NCBI GenBank assembly: GCA_039881045.1
Contig: JAYWVB010000059.1
Coordinates: 122,245-186,244 of the forward strand
Reading direction: 5' to 3'
Length of the DNA stretch: 64,000 nucleotides
Origin: Chaetomium olivaceum
Taxonomy: Eukaryota; Ascomycota; Sordariomycetes; Sordariales; Chaetomiaceae
In this document: positions 12,344-23,867 of the stretch, piece after piece
Layout of the letters: the number at the start of each line of letters is the position of its first letter
Position numbering within the stretch: position 1 is the first letter of the stretch
Program-made: the position numbers and the translations under genes
The notes under the pieces: model-generated
Seen by the model: only the letters and a program-made list of their open reading frames with translations
Told to the model about the DNA's origin: nothing
Databases searched by the model: none

Positions 12344-14809
12344 GGTGGCTTGCTGGAGGGTCGACGGGGAGACGTCTGACCAAGAAGGGTATATAGCCAG
12401 ATGCAACACCTGTGTCCGTAGAGACGAGACAATGGGGTCTCAGATAGTTGACAACACCGCCACAAGACGCAGAAAGAGACCGTGACCGTATGACGGAGTG
12501 CCAACCTACCTTTATAACTAACTAATGGGCTTCGTCTGCGCCGCGAGAGGGGCAGACGGAGCTAGGGAGGCCGGTATGCAGGGCGCCATGGCAACCCCCG
12601 CATATGTGGACAAGATGGTTCACATCTCTCTTGGAGCGATCCCCATCAGAAAAGGGCTTCCGTGCCCCCCATGACGGCCATGGTCAGGGGTGGGGGTGGG
12701 CGAGGCTGACTCCAATCGGAGAGTGCAGAAGCGCCATCGCAGTTGACTAATACCCCGAGTACGGCACATCTTAGGAGCGGGTAGAATGTGGAGGACATCG
12801 CCGACTTCGCGGTGGTAGTGTGGACTCTCGGGGTGGAGAGTCTCCTGCCTGCAGCCTCACACTCGGTGCCCGGTTTGACAGGATCTGTCCGGGCTGACAA
12901 CCTTCCAGAATGCGAGCAGGGCATTGAAGCCGCCGTCAGCGGCACGGGATGACCCGGTTTGATGCGGCACGGACAGCGAGAGATCACAGCAAGGATTATG
13001 CAAGTTAGCATTCAGCTCATCGCGTGCCCTGTGTATGTTTCGTATTTTTTTTTTTATGTAACTGGTCGTCGCACAAGAAAGGAGACTACGCCAAGGTCAG
13101 AAATTGGCTGTGGCTTGCTAGTTTACGAACTTGGAATCAGACCAGAACATCACCATCTTCCAATTTCCCTCCTCTCACTCACCCAAAAGCACCAGCAGTG
13201 CAGTGCCTGGTTAGCTCTCCTCTCCTTTACTTGTTTTTCTGCCGCGCTCTGCAATGTGATAACCAGTGAATGTGATGTGCCGCGAGGATCTTCCAAGCCA
13301 CGCTGCAGGTCACGATCGAGAATAGACTGCCGGAATTTGCGCTGCTTGCCGCGTCGGGTTACATGGCGCGTGCTGGATCTGCAATCGGGCACTCGTGGCT
13401 CGCGGGGCACAAGCAAAGCAGTGGATCAGGAATGCCATGCCACTGGGAGAAAAGATGGGAAAAGAAGATGGGAGCGAAGGCTCCGGAAAAGTGCCGCCTT
13501 GGCAAGCAACCTGCAGCCCTGAACCTGCCTTTTCGAGAAGCTGCGGGCTGGGACATTGGCCGAGGCTGCCGAGCAAGTGCAATGCGATTGGTGGACATTC
13601 CAGCTGTCCTCTCTTTTCGGAGTGAACCCGGGCCCACATCTTATTCTCAGCTCTCCATTTTCTCCATTTCTGCATTTCCCCGTTTTTCCATTCCCAACAT
13701 TTTCGTCTTCGCTTTCGCGATTCAAGACAGACGCTGTCCCGGTAACTAGAGTGGAACAAATCGGTTTTCCCACGTTGCTGACCAGCATTGAAAACACCAG
13801 AGCTGATTATGTAGTGAGGCTATAAGACATGGATGCCTCTTTCGGGCGGCACGGTTCACCTGCTCTACATTAACTTGGGGAACACAAGCAATCCGTTCCT
13901 CGGTTCCTTCGTCCGACTGGGTCTCTCTTCGAGGTCAAAACCTGCTTTGTGCCACATCCCACCAGCACATGATCCTTTTTGGCAGTCAACGATACCACTC
14001 TGTCTCTCCTCTTTTGTGACTTGGCTTGCGAACTTGCAGGCGCCGACTCTCGGAACTCATACACAGTATGTAGTTACCTTGTCCAAGCTCCAAGCTAATT
14101 AGCGGGCCTATAGCGTACCCCTCACGGCTCAGCTATATAGTTGAAGCCACACGGTCACAGGCAGGCCGGTTACTTAGAACTATGAACAAACGATCAAATA
14201 TGAAGCACCCACACCTAGAGTCAAGGCCCTGAGCAAGCGGAGAGTTCTAGGCCAACTATGGTTTGTCTGCATGTCTGGGGAACTCACTCATTGCCGGCAT
14301 GTGCCCTTCAAGCGAAGACAACTTGCACGGGCTGAATTGAAACCTTGGTTCGGGCAGCGACAGCGAATGGAACGGCATGGCACCCATCCTTGATCTTGCC
14401 GGGCACGCGGGTGCGGGGTTGCAGCTCGGTTGCGGCAGCCAGCCTTGAAATGGGCGAGACCCGTCCATCCTCGTCTTTTTTGGGGCATCGCCCGTTTCTT
14501 GGCTGGCTTCTAACAGGCGCGGCTCCCTATTCCCGATCGCCGTGGATGCCATGTACCTGGAATTCAGATCTGCAGTCGGGGAGCCGACGTCACATCGTTT
14601 TTTAAACGGCCGGTCGACCACCGGCGCGTCTGCCCTACGCGTCCCGGGTTTTAAAGAAGTCGGGACGGGATTTTGAATGACCTCATCTTGCTCCCGTGTC
14701 TTCTCGTGCCTTTTGTTGTTGTTGTTGTTGTTGTTAGTGTTCCCCTCGTACTTAGCCTTGACAAGCTTGCTATTTCTGAGTCCGCGAGGGCTGAGACAAC
14801 GCGGCTACC
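12344..14809. other. 2.5-kb divergent intergenic region between lipase and beta-glucosidase genes
   Basis: This stretch separates the starts of two secreted-enzyme genes transcribed away from each other, so it should hold both promoters. A (TTG)7 run lies at 14713-14735, about 75 bp upstream of the beta-glucosidase ATG, probably in its 5' leader. Short overlapping frames around 13310-13830 have no recognised domain, and I see no gene. Confidence 0.6.
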
Positions 14810-17662
14810 ATGGTCTACCACGCGAGTGCCGTGTGGCTCTCGCTCGCCCCGGCCCTTATCGCTTCTCCCGCCCTTGCTCGTAGCGTTGGCCCAAGAGATC
14901 CTGTTCCGGAGGGATACCATGCCGCCCCTTATTATCCTACGCCGTGGGGAGGCTCGCTTGATTCGTGGAAGGATGCATACAGCAAGGCCCAAGACTTGGT
15001 GTCGCAGATGACCTTGGCCGAAAAAGTAAACATCACATCTGGGGTTGGGATGTATATGGGTAAGCAGCTCACGGGCGCCATGTGGAGTGCACACGCTGAC
15101 CATGAACAGGGTCAGTATAGAATAACCCCGACGGATGGCCATTTACTAACCATCTAGGCCCTGTGTGGGAAACTCCGGAAGCGCCGACCGTCTGGGATTC
15201 CCCCAACTCTGCCTCCAGGACTCTGCTCTCGGCGTCTCGTCTGCTGACAATGTGACCGCATTTCCCGCGGGAATCACCACGGGAGCGACCTGGGACAAGG
15301 CCCTGATGTATGCCCGCGGAGTTGCCATGGGCAAGGAATTCCGGGGCAAAGGAGCCAACATCCACCTCGGCCCGTCAGTTGGCCCGCTGGGACGGAAACC
15401 CCTGGGCGGGCGCAACTGGGAGGGATTCGGCTCTGACCCGGTGCTTCAGGCGAAGGCCGCTGCGCAGCACATCAAGGGCGTTCAAGAGCAGGGGGTCATT
15501 GCGACCATTAAGCACTACATTGGCAACGAGCAGGAGATGTATCGCATGTACAACCCCTTCCAACCGGGGTACAGCTCCAACATCGGTAAGAGCACCGATC
15601 GCAAACAGTCGCGCGGTAGATATGCTGACCAAGGGCAGACGACCGGACTCTTCACGAGCTGTACCTGTGGCCGTTCGCCGAGGCTGTACACGCTGGTGTC
15701 GGTGCCGTGATGACGGCGTACAATGCTGTGAACGGGTCTGCTTGCTCCCAACACAGCCACCTCATCAACGGAATTCTCAAGGACGAGCTCGGATTCCAGG
15801 GCATGGTGATGTCCGACTGGCTGAGCCACATTTCCGGCGTTGACTCGGCCTTGGCCGGGCTCGATATGAACATGCCGGGCGATACCAACATCCCGCTGTT
15901 CGGTTTCAGCTTGTGGCAGTACGAGCTGACCAGGTCTGTCTTGAACGGTTCGGTGCCCGTGGACAGGCTGAACGACATGGCTACTCGAGTTGTGGCCTCC
16001 TGGTATAAGATGAAGCAAGACAAGGACCACCCGCGGCCCAACTTCTCGTCCAACACGCGCGACAAGAACGGGCTTTTGTATCCGGCCGCTGTCATCTCTC
16101 CCATCGGGCAGGTCAACTGGTTCGTCAACGTCCAGGATGACCACTATCTGGTCGCACGCCAGGTGGCCCAGGACGCCATCACGCTTTTGAAGAACAACGG
16201 CAGCCTTCTCCCACTGTCCGGCTCGAGTAAACTCACCGTCTTCGGCACCGACGCGCAGGTCAACTCCGCAGGGCCGAATGCTTGCCTCAACAGGGCGTGC
16301 AACACGGGCACACTGGGCATGGGTTGGGGGTCTGGTGTGGCGGATTACCCCTATTTCGATGACCCCATCTCGGCCATCAGAAAGAGAGTTCCGGACGTCA
16401 AGTTCCACAACTCGGACAACTTCCCTCTCATCATTGATACGCCCTCCACGGACGACATTGCTATTGTCTTCATCAGCTCCGACTCCGGAGAGAACAGCTT
16501 CACCGTCGAGAACAACCACGGAGACCGCGACTCGGACAAGCTAGCGGCCTGGCACGGCGGCGACAAGCTCGTGCAGAAAGCCGCCGAGAAATTCCAAAAC
16601 GTCGTCGTCGTCGTGCACACCGTCGGTCCCCTCATCCTCGAGTCCTGGATCGACCACCCCTCCGTCAAAGCCGTGCTCTTCGCCCACCTCCCCGGCCAAG
16701 AAGCCGGCGAGTCCCTCACCAACATCCTCTTCGGCGATGTCTCCCCGAGCGGCCACCTCCCCTACTCCATCACCAAAGCCGCGACCGACCTCCCCTCCAG
16801 CATCGCCAACCTCAAAGGCTTCGCCCTCGGCCAGGTCCAAGACACCTACTCGGAAGGCGTGTACATCGACTACCGCGCCCTCCACCAAACCTCCACCAAA
16901 CCCCGCTTCGCCTTCGGCCACGGCCTCAGCTACACCACCTTCACCCTCACCAACGCCACCATCCGCCCTCTCACCACCACCCCCCTCACCCTCCTGCCCC
17001 CATCCCGCCCCCCTAAATCCCCACTCCCCCCACTCCCCACCACCCTCCCGCCCGCCTCCGAAGCCCTCGCCCCGCCCAACTTCCCCAAAATCTGGCGCTA
17101 CCTCTACCCCTGGCTGCCCCAGCACGAAGCCGACGCCGCGCACGCCATCGGCGCCGAGGGCAAGAAGAAGTACGCCTACCCGGCCGGGTACTCCACGGAG
17201 CAGCGCCCCGGGCCGGCCGCGGGCGGCGGCGAGGGCGGCAACGCGGCGCTGTGGGATGTGCTGTGGGAGGTGGCGGTGACGGTGACGAACGTCGGGGAAA
17301 CGGGGTTTGCGGGGAGGGCGTCGGTGCAGGGGTATCTGGAGTTCCCGGGGGCTACGCCGTACGAGACGCCGAAGGTGCAGTTGAGGGATTTTGAGAAGAC
17401 AAGGGTGTTGGGGCCCGGGGAGAGTGAGAGGGTGGTGTTGAGGCTGACGCGGAAGGATGTGAGCGTGTGGGATGTGGAGCTGCAGAATTGGGTGGCGCCG
17501 GGGGCGGAGGAGTTGGGTGGCGGGAGGTATACGCTTTGGATTGGCGAGGGGAGTGATAAGTTGTTTTTGGCGTGCTATACGGATAGGGGGAGTGTGAGGG
17601 GGGTTTGGAGCCGCCGGTTTGAAGGGAATGAATGGAATGGTGATGATGAGAGGGGGGGTTAA
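14810..17662 (+). CDS. Secreted glycoside hydrolase family 3 beta-glucosidase
   Basis: Exons 14810-15059, 15158-15585 and 15639-17662 are clear; a single base at 15110 is needed to keep phase (see findings). The product is about 900 aa. It starts with a signal peptide (MVYHASAVWLSLAPALIASP). The GH3 N-terminal barrel has GPCVGNSG, GRNWEGFGSDP and IKHYIGNEQE. The nucleophile Asp sits in VMSDWLSHISGVDSALAGLD. The GH3 C-terminal sandwich has ITLLKNNGSLLPL and LPGQEAGESLTNILFGDVSP. A fibronectin-III-like end follows FGHGLSYTTF. A Pro-rich insert (about residues 690-725) precedes the Fn3-like part. Family members cleave cellobiose or other beta-glucosides outside the cell; the exact substrate is not readable. 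Confidence 0.92.
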
Positions 17663-18066
17663 TTTGGTTCCGCGGTTGGTTTTTCTTCTTCCATAATGAC
17701 GGCATCAGTCGTTGCCGTTGTGGCCTTTTGGATAGTGGTATTATGATTAATAGTAGTATTTATTGGCGCGAAGGAAGACCACCGCGAGTGAAGTGATATA
17801 TGTTGACTAGTAATGTAGAAGGGGACTCAACACCATGCGGCAATGGTATGTGGGGAGACCTGGAGATGGCGCTCGCCTACTACTATAAAGCTATTATCCA
17901 ATTATTGAGAGTTATCGTTGCGCGTTTGGACTCATGGAAGCAGGCCTATTAATGGCCGACGTTTAGGGTGGAACGGCCTGTCGGATGGCTGTTAAAGAAC
18001 AAGTTGAAAGTTCTGCGTTATGACCATCCCTCTGTGGTATATATACCTGTTCTTTCCTGCCAGTTT
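17663..18066. other. Intergenic region downstream of the GH3 gene
   Basis: Probable 3' UTR and spacer. AT-richer than the gene. No coding or RNA gene seen. Confidence 0.5.
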
Positions 18067-18309
18067 CCAACGAGGATCACCGCCCGATGGGAAGTGGCCC
18101 TAGCAACGGTGGCTTAATTGGCACTGGCGGTGGTGTCCTGCCGCCCTGGTTTCTGAGCCTGCGTAATAATTCCTGGAGGTTGCAGGTTCGAGCCGGGGTG
18201 AGACAAGGAATTTAAGGCGGCATACCGCCTTAAGGACCTTGGGTAAACTCCAATGGGGTTTCGTAACGGCCTCAGCCCCGAAAGGGGGGTTGGCTGGTGA
18301 GCTTTTGCC
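18067..18309 (+). repeat. tRNA-derived SINE-like element, copy A
   Basis: Begins CCAACGAGGATCACCG, has an A-box-like TGGCCCTAGCAACGGTGG, then ACTGGCGGTGG and a B-box core GGTTCGAGCC at about 18187. The 3' half contains GGTAAACTCC, GGGGTTTCGTAACGG and ends GGCTGGTGAGCTTTTGC. These blocks recur in the same order on the minus strand at 9809-10123. Between them lies a small hairpin (TAAGGCGGCATACCGCCTTA, 18214-18233) specific to this copy. No open frame. Called a SINE from Pol III boxes, size and dispersion. Confidence 0.72.
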
Positions 18310-19049
18310 GGATGCCCAACTGTGAACTTGTTCTTGTTTTACATAAATTCCTTTTGGTGGTGGTCTGGTCTATGGAGCAGGCTGCCTTGTTCTGTTTGGT
18401 TTCAGATGGAAAATGGGCTGGGTAGCAGTTCGGATATGTAACAACACACCCCTTCACGACTTGCATCTGTATGAGGCTGTGGGACTAGGTTTCTGAGGGA
18501 GTCAGAGCAATATATGATTCGAGATACTCGTTCTAATGTTGATCCTCGGGTCAGTCCGCCCTTAAACTTAGGAGAGGCGAATCATTTAACTCAGTGCCTA
18601 CCCAACTCGCCTGTTAAAATACGACCGCCTCGCTGATTGCTACCTCTTCGCCAGCAACAGAGCAGACATAATCGAATGGGGCTTGGTTGCTAGTTCTCTG
18701 GAGCATTGTACCATATAGCCCTCGGATGTAATTTCGTAACCTTCACCAGCAATTCTCTCGCCTGACTTGCCAAAATATAGCTCGAGCCGGGACCAACCAT
18801 GATTTGCTGGGAGCAAGAACACCAAGGCACCAAACCCGCACCAACTTGCCCAACTTGACGAGACGAGGGATTGTCCATTTGAGAAACCTCTAACCCAGTA
18901 TGATACATTTTGCACCCCCAAGGTATAATACACAACAACACCCCCTTCCCCAGCAACCACTTTCCCCCAACCGCCCCTCCGCATCCCCATCCCTAAAATA
19001 ACACCCACCCCCCAAACACCCTAACCCCCCCCCCGACCCCCAAAACACG
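18310..19049. other. Intergenic region with one orphan open frame
   Basis: A 122-codon frame on the minus strand (19008-18640) is present but has no domain I recognise. A C-rich, almost G-free strand lies at about 18945-19045, next to the bL34m stop. No other gene. Confidence 0.45.
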
Positions 19050-19583
19050 CTAATGCCCCAACTTCTTCCTCCCCTTCGCCCTCCTCCTCGAGATCATCTT
19101 CTGCCCCAGCTTACAACGCAGCCTATTCAAAAACCCGTGGCGGCGCTTTTGGATCAGGCGGCTGGCGCCGGACATGTTGGGGCGGGGCCCGCAGCGGATC
19201 TGGCTGGCGCAGCCCGCCAGCGCCGGGTGTGTGGTGACGGCTGTCTTGGGCAGCACATCTGCTATCTCGCCTGTTGCGGTTTCCGCGGCTGTCATCGTGG
19301 GCAGGGCTGGTGTGAAGCGTTGCGCGTTGGCGGCGCGGAAGATGGGGGAGGGGCTGGTGAGGGTTGGGCGCAGGGTTGGGAGGTGCGAGATGCTGCTGCG
19401 TAGTGAGTTAGTCGGTTATTGAGCTTGTTTTGATGCTGGGGAATTGCGATAGAGGAGTGAGGTGGTGGCATACCGAGCAACAGTGGGTTTTGTCGTCGCC
19501 AGAGTGCAACGAGGGACCAGCTGGGCGGTCGGCCGCCGCAGCACCGCCTGAAGCAGCGGGGATTGAAGGCTAACCCGAGACAT
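19050..19583 (-). CDS. mrpl34: Mitochondrial large-subunit ribosomal protein bL34m
   Basis: Two exons, 19583-19474 and 19395-19050, give 151 aa. The N-terminus is Arg/Ser/Leu-rich without acidic residues (MSRVSLQSPLLQAVLRRPTA), typical of a mitochondrial presequence. The C-terminal 45 residues carry the L34 signature: RLIQKRRHGFLNRLR, then KMISRRRAKGRKKLGH at the very end. Two tandem AG acceptors (CAGCAG) at the intron end could give forms differing by one residue. The protein is part of the mitochondrial 54S subunit. Confidence 0.9.
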
Positions 19584-20112
19584 GGTGGCGTGCCTTCTCG
19601 GTCCTCTTCGCGCTTTTCGCAAGGTCGACCCGGTGTTCGTGGTGCTGTGGGATGCGCCGCCGATTATGGCAAGTCCCGTCCAAAGTTTTGGCGAGGTTCG
19701 TTAACGATGCCAAGCGGGCCTTCGGAGTGGTGACGGCTGGCGCGAGTGTCCTCGCAGCTGTCAATATCCAATGGACCAGCCGACGCAATAACGGAAGGTT
19801 GATGGTGAAGGGGCAGGTTGCCTAAGAACTTTGAATATTTGTGGACATTGGTTGAGATAAGACAATAATAATATTAACTACGTCTAGATTGGGCTTCAAT
19901 TTGCGTCGATTGTAGGAGCTCGTGAGTCGGTTATGCCGTGGAGCATTGCTATGGGGTTAGGGTTCATTATGGAACAAAGTAGGGAGTTTCTAAAGGCAGA
20001 GCAGTGTGTCCCGCCGTCAAGCGCTGCAATCATAGGATTAGGTCATTCTTAATATAGTTTCACATTCTTGTTTGTCTAGCGTAGGCTACAGCCAAAAAAG
20101 TACACTTCCCTT
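19584..20112. other. Intergenic region upstream of bL34m and downstream of ste24
   Basis: No gene seen. It should include the bL34m promoter on the minus strand and the ste24 3' end. Confidence 0.5.
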
Positions 20113-21613
20113 CTACAACTCGTCTCTGCCAGTCGTAGTCGCAACATCCTCCTTGCCCTCCTCCTTCTCACCACCCTTCACCTCCACCTTCTCGGTGGCT
20201 TGCCAGTTCAGCGCCTTCAAGCGTTCCGAGAGGATAGGGTGTGAGAAGTGGTAACTAGCAAACATCCAGTCGGCATCCATGGTGCTCAGGTTCTGAATCT
20301 GCAGCTTGATCAGCGAGCGAGCCAGCTCAGTGTTGTACCCGAGACCGTTGGCAAAAGCGTCAGCCTCGAACTCAAAGCGGCGGCTCAGGATGTTCATCAA
20401 TAGCTTGATGACGTTGTCCAGGGGACCGAGAATGTCCGAGAAGAGGAGGAATCCGACGATGATAGGATGCTGGTTGGTGAAGCCAAAGTCCGAGTAGAGA
20501 GAGTTGTTGTTGACAAAGACCGAGAACAGTGCAAAGATGTAGAAAAAGTGCGCCTGTATATCGTTAGCATAGACCCCCCAGAAAAACATAACCGTGATGT
20601 TGACTAACCTGGGAGATACCAAACAGCTTGGTGGTGTGGCCTAGGCTCCAGTGGCCGAGCTCATGGGCCAGGACGGCGACAACCTCCTCGTTCTCGCTCT
20701 TCTCAATCAGCGTGTCATAGATGACAATGTGCTTCTTCCAGGGGAGTCCAAAGAAATAGGCGTTGCTGTGAGCGCTGCGCTTGCTGCCGTCGATGACGTA
20801 GAGCTCCTTGAGTGGGAACTTGAGCTTCTTGGCCAGGTCCTCAACATCCGTCTTCAGCTTGCCCTCCTCCAAGGGCGACAGCTTGTTGAACAGCGGCAGA
20901 ATCGCGATCGGGTAGATGGTAATCATAAAAACCTGCAGCCCAGCGCCAAACATCCAGAGGTAGTAGAAGAACTGGCTACCAGTCTTCTGGATGATCGCAA
21001 GGAAACCAGAGAGAATGGGCGGAGTCAGAACGAAGGCCAGGAGGTTGGTCTTGATCATGTCGACGACGAACAGCTTGGGAGTCTGTTTGTTGAAGCCAAA
21101 TTTCTCTTCCAGAACGAACGTGTTGTAGACGTTAGACGGCAGCGAGAGGACCTGGTGGATGATGATGAACGACAGAATGAAGACGATTGAGTGCGAGATC
21201 TCGCCGGTGAAGCCCGCCGGCGCGAAGCGAAGAAGAAGATCGCCTGTCCATGACCAGAGTTTCGGGAGTACGTCGAAGTGGTAGAATGCAAGGTTTTGGA
21301 GCTGTCCGTAGAGACCGTTGAAGCCGGTGAACTTCGCCTTGGCGCGGGCGTAGGCCTGGCTCTTGTCGAAGACCTCCTGCGACACCTCCTGTTCCAACAC
21401 CTTGGGCGGTTTCGTCTTCTGTAGAACCTTGTATTGCCGGTAGCCAAGTAGCGCTTCAAAGACGTACTGGCCGATGGAGAAGCCGATGATCAGCTTCTTC
21501 CACGGGAACAGCGGGCGGTCGAGGAACCGCGCAAGGCGCTATGCGATGAGGGCGGTTAGTTTCACGGCAATCAAAGCAAACTCGGGCGAACCGCGTACCT
21601 GGAGAAAATCCAT
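20113..21613 (-). CDS. ste24: CAAX prenyl protease 1 (Ste24), zinc metalloendopeptidase
   Basis: Three exons, 21613-21599 (only five codons, MDFLQ), 21538-20609 and 20553-20113, give 461 aa, the usual Ste24 length. The M48 zinc motif HELGH lies in VVAVLAHELGHWSLGH near residue 293, and the third zinc-side Glu is in EFEADAFANGLGY. Several hydrophobic segments match the seven-helix ER/inner-nuclear membrane barrel. The NAYFFGLPWKKHIVIYDTL stretch is diagnostic. The enzyme removes the -aaX tripeptide from farnesylated proteins such as mating pheromone precursor and prelamin-like substrates. It lies in the same 10 kb as mevalonate kinase and the farnesyltransferase alpha subunit. No frame break is seen. 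Confidence 0.95.
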
Positions 21614-22362
21614 CGTGAAGAAAAAGGTCGCGACTATCCGGCCGTCGCGATCTAATTCAACGATGGGTTGACGATTGGTTGTTGATGAAAGAAGGGCCGA
21701 GTCTCCGGAGGAACAAGCTGTCCTTGCGCGCGGGATGCCGTTGCCTGCGGCCCCAGATCTTATCGCGGGACAGGGTTTGATTGGCTGAGTTGTCCCCGTC
21801 GCGCCTCATAAGCAAACCCCACCGGAACAATCCGATGCCTATTCGGGTTGGCGTTTGTGAAACCGGTTCTCTCTTCTTTCAGCTGACCTCTCTCCTGCTG
21901 GGCAAAAAAACCGATACACCCAAAGTAGGTACACAGAGCTGTCTTGATGCGATATTCCTCGGTCATATCGGACCCGAACTTAACAGAACGAAGTGGAACA
22001 AAACCTCTGGCTTTTTGTCTTCATTTTTGACAAATTGAACCCGAAATTAAGAAAACGAAGTGGAATAAAATCTCTGACTTTTTGTCTTCTTTGTTTTTGG
22101 TGTATCAGTTTTTTTGGCCAGAGGGAGCCTCTCAGGCCCTCAGTATCTCTGAAATGGCGTACAAGGCACTTCAACAAGTCCGAAGGTACATACTTCGAAT
22201 TTGGCTCAGCATCCAATGTCACACTTAGCTCTGGTGCTCGAACCTTCAAAAACTGCGACAACTTGTTCCTGACCTTTGTAAGGAAGTATTCACTTCGTAG
22301 TGTGAATCAAGAACGCTATTTAGAGCAAACTGTTTAGAGATGTTTTTAAAGGAGCAATGGTC
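21614..22362. other. Intergenic region between ste24 and a small gene
   Basis: Includes the ste24 promoter and an AT-richer stretch with a 67-bp imperfect tandem duplication (separate entry). No gene seen. Confidence 0.5.
21970..22103. repeat. 67-bp imperfect tandem duplication
   Basis: The blocks AACGAAGTGGAACAAAACCT (21987-) and AACGAAGTGGAATAAAATCT (22054-), each followed by a CTTTTTGTCTTC segment, are 67 bp apart. Within the aligned core the differences are mainly transitions, with C or G in unit 1 and T or A in unit 2. Confidence 0.8.
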
Positions 22363-22777
22363 CTAATTCCTCGGAATTCTCAAATTCGCCCGCACCCGCT
22401 CGAGCAACTGGTCTCTGCTGTCCGACTCTTGAGGATGGAGATTCCGCTGGCCAAATGGTCAGTATCAATTCATGCTAGGAAGTTGGGCAACATACTGCAG
22501 ATAGCCATCGGCGAAGCTCTTCTCTAGACCAAGTTTGCGGATCGCCTTTGGGGTCTTCCTCCCGCGGAAACATGTCGCCTCCCCAGATTGCCCATACCGC
22601 AACGCCGGTCACCAAGCCGCCAAAGGCTTTGAGAAGTCAACACAAAATACCTAGAAATTGACTTGCTGTCTTACCGAGGACGGCGTTCTGATAAGATCAT
22701 TAGTCAAAATGGAGATTGTTAGCAGTTGGGCGAATACTGACCTTGGATTTCATTGCTCGGTCTAACGGTGTGGGCAT
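22363..22777 (-). CDS. Small conserved-looking protein with one membrane segment, 87 aa, four exons
   Basis: Four exons join in phase on the minus strand: 22777-22742, 22687-22675 (13 bp), 22626-22496 and 22446-22363. Each intron has a GT donor and an AG acceptor. The protein begins MPTPLDRAMKSKNAVLA, has a hydrophobic segment (FGGLVTGVAVWAIWGG, residues about 18-33), then an acidic linker MFPREEDPKGDP. It ends with a helical SAP/LEM-like stretch: WSREELRRWLSARNLHP and SRDQLLERVRANLR. I believe similar small proteins occur across filamentous ascomycetes but cannot name a function. The SAP-like part following a single membrane segment suggests an organelle-membrane anchor; that is inference. 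It reads toward ste24. Confidence 0.75.
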
Positions 22778-23136
22778 TTTGGTCGCTGTGAACTTGAGTG
22801 TGTATGAACCGTGAAGGGGAAGTCAAAGAGTATGTAACTAAGTTTATCTTCAACCGCTTTATAGAATTGAGAATGTTGTCGATGGCATTATCTGTCAACA
22901 TCTAGATGGTCACATATCAGACGACTCAACGTGCTAGCGCCACAGGCCGCGTCACTCAGCCACACAATGAAGCTCTGGCCACAGCAACCCCTGCTCACTC
23001 CCCAAACCCATGCAATGCAGCTGTCGGGGTGCCACCCCACCGCCAAACCCACAGAAAATAATTTCGAGAAATCCAATCCCGACCTTGAATCCGCGAACCC
23101 TTCGACCAGCACAGGACCTCGACACAGCCAGACAAA
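22778..23136. other. Short divergent promoter region
   Basis: Lies between the starts of the 87-aa gene (minus) and the eL38 gene (plus), so it probably serves both. It holds CA-rich and AACC-rich sequence near 22980-23130. No specific site can be assigned. Confidence 0.5.
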
Positions 23137-23594
23137 ATGCCTCAAGAAATCGGCGATATCAAGAAGGTGAGATTCGAAATGCTGGGCTTTTCTGCGCAGT
23201 CCCGGCGGCATGCTGACATTTTTGGCGTAGTTCATCGAGATCTGCCGGCGGAAGGACGCTTCCTGTACGTTCCACACGAGATGACCGACGAGCTAGGAGA
23301 TGGTACATGGAGGCTTTGAGATTCTGACAATGGGTTTTGTTTGCAGCCGCCCGGATCAAGAAGAACAACAAGAGCCAGCAGATCAAGTTCAAGGTCCGCT
23401 GCCAGAGGTTCCTCTACACCCTGGTCCTCAAGGACTCGGAGAAGGCCGAGAAGCTCAAGCAGAGCCTGCCGCCCAGTAGGTTTTCCCTGACGGAAAGGGA
23501 CAACACGAAGACGAGCATCGGCTGACCGGTGGATTTTGCAACAGACCTTCAGATCAAGGACGTCCCCAAGAGGAACAAGGTCAAGTCGTCATGA
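23137..23594 (+). CDS. rpl38: Cytosolic ribosomal protein eL38
   Basis: Four exons, 23137-23166, 23231-23264, 23347-23475 and 23545-23594, give 80 aa, the normal length for eL38. The sequence runs MPQEIGDIKK, FIEICRRKDAS, SARIKKNNKSQQIKFKVRCQ, RFLYTLVLKDSEKAEKLKQS, LPPNLQIKDVPKRNK, all family signatures. The exons are short and the introns 64-82 bp. Such intron density is common in fungal ribosomal protein genes. No frame error is seen. Confidence 0.95.
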
Positions 23595-23867
23595 GTTAAT
23601 GGATCCTGAAGGGGGCATGCTGGTCCGGCACTGAGCGCGGGCATTGGCACGATGGAGGCACATGCATTTGCCGGTTCGGGTTGGGCTGAACTCACAAACG
23701 GCGTCTCGGAATGGGAAACGTAGGAGGAACTGGTGCTTTGCTTGCTATGATTAGCCTCCCAGGGGCGATGTAGTTGGCGAGGTTCCCAGAAATGAATCGC
23801 ATTCATCGGCCACGGCCCAAACTCAAAATCAACGTTCCGCTTGCAAGGCCGCGGAGTGGGCAAGCAG

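Noticed and set aside
22030..22340. Possible decayed transposon near the tandem duplication
   Set aside because: No terminal repeats, no transposase-like frame and no second copy in the window.
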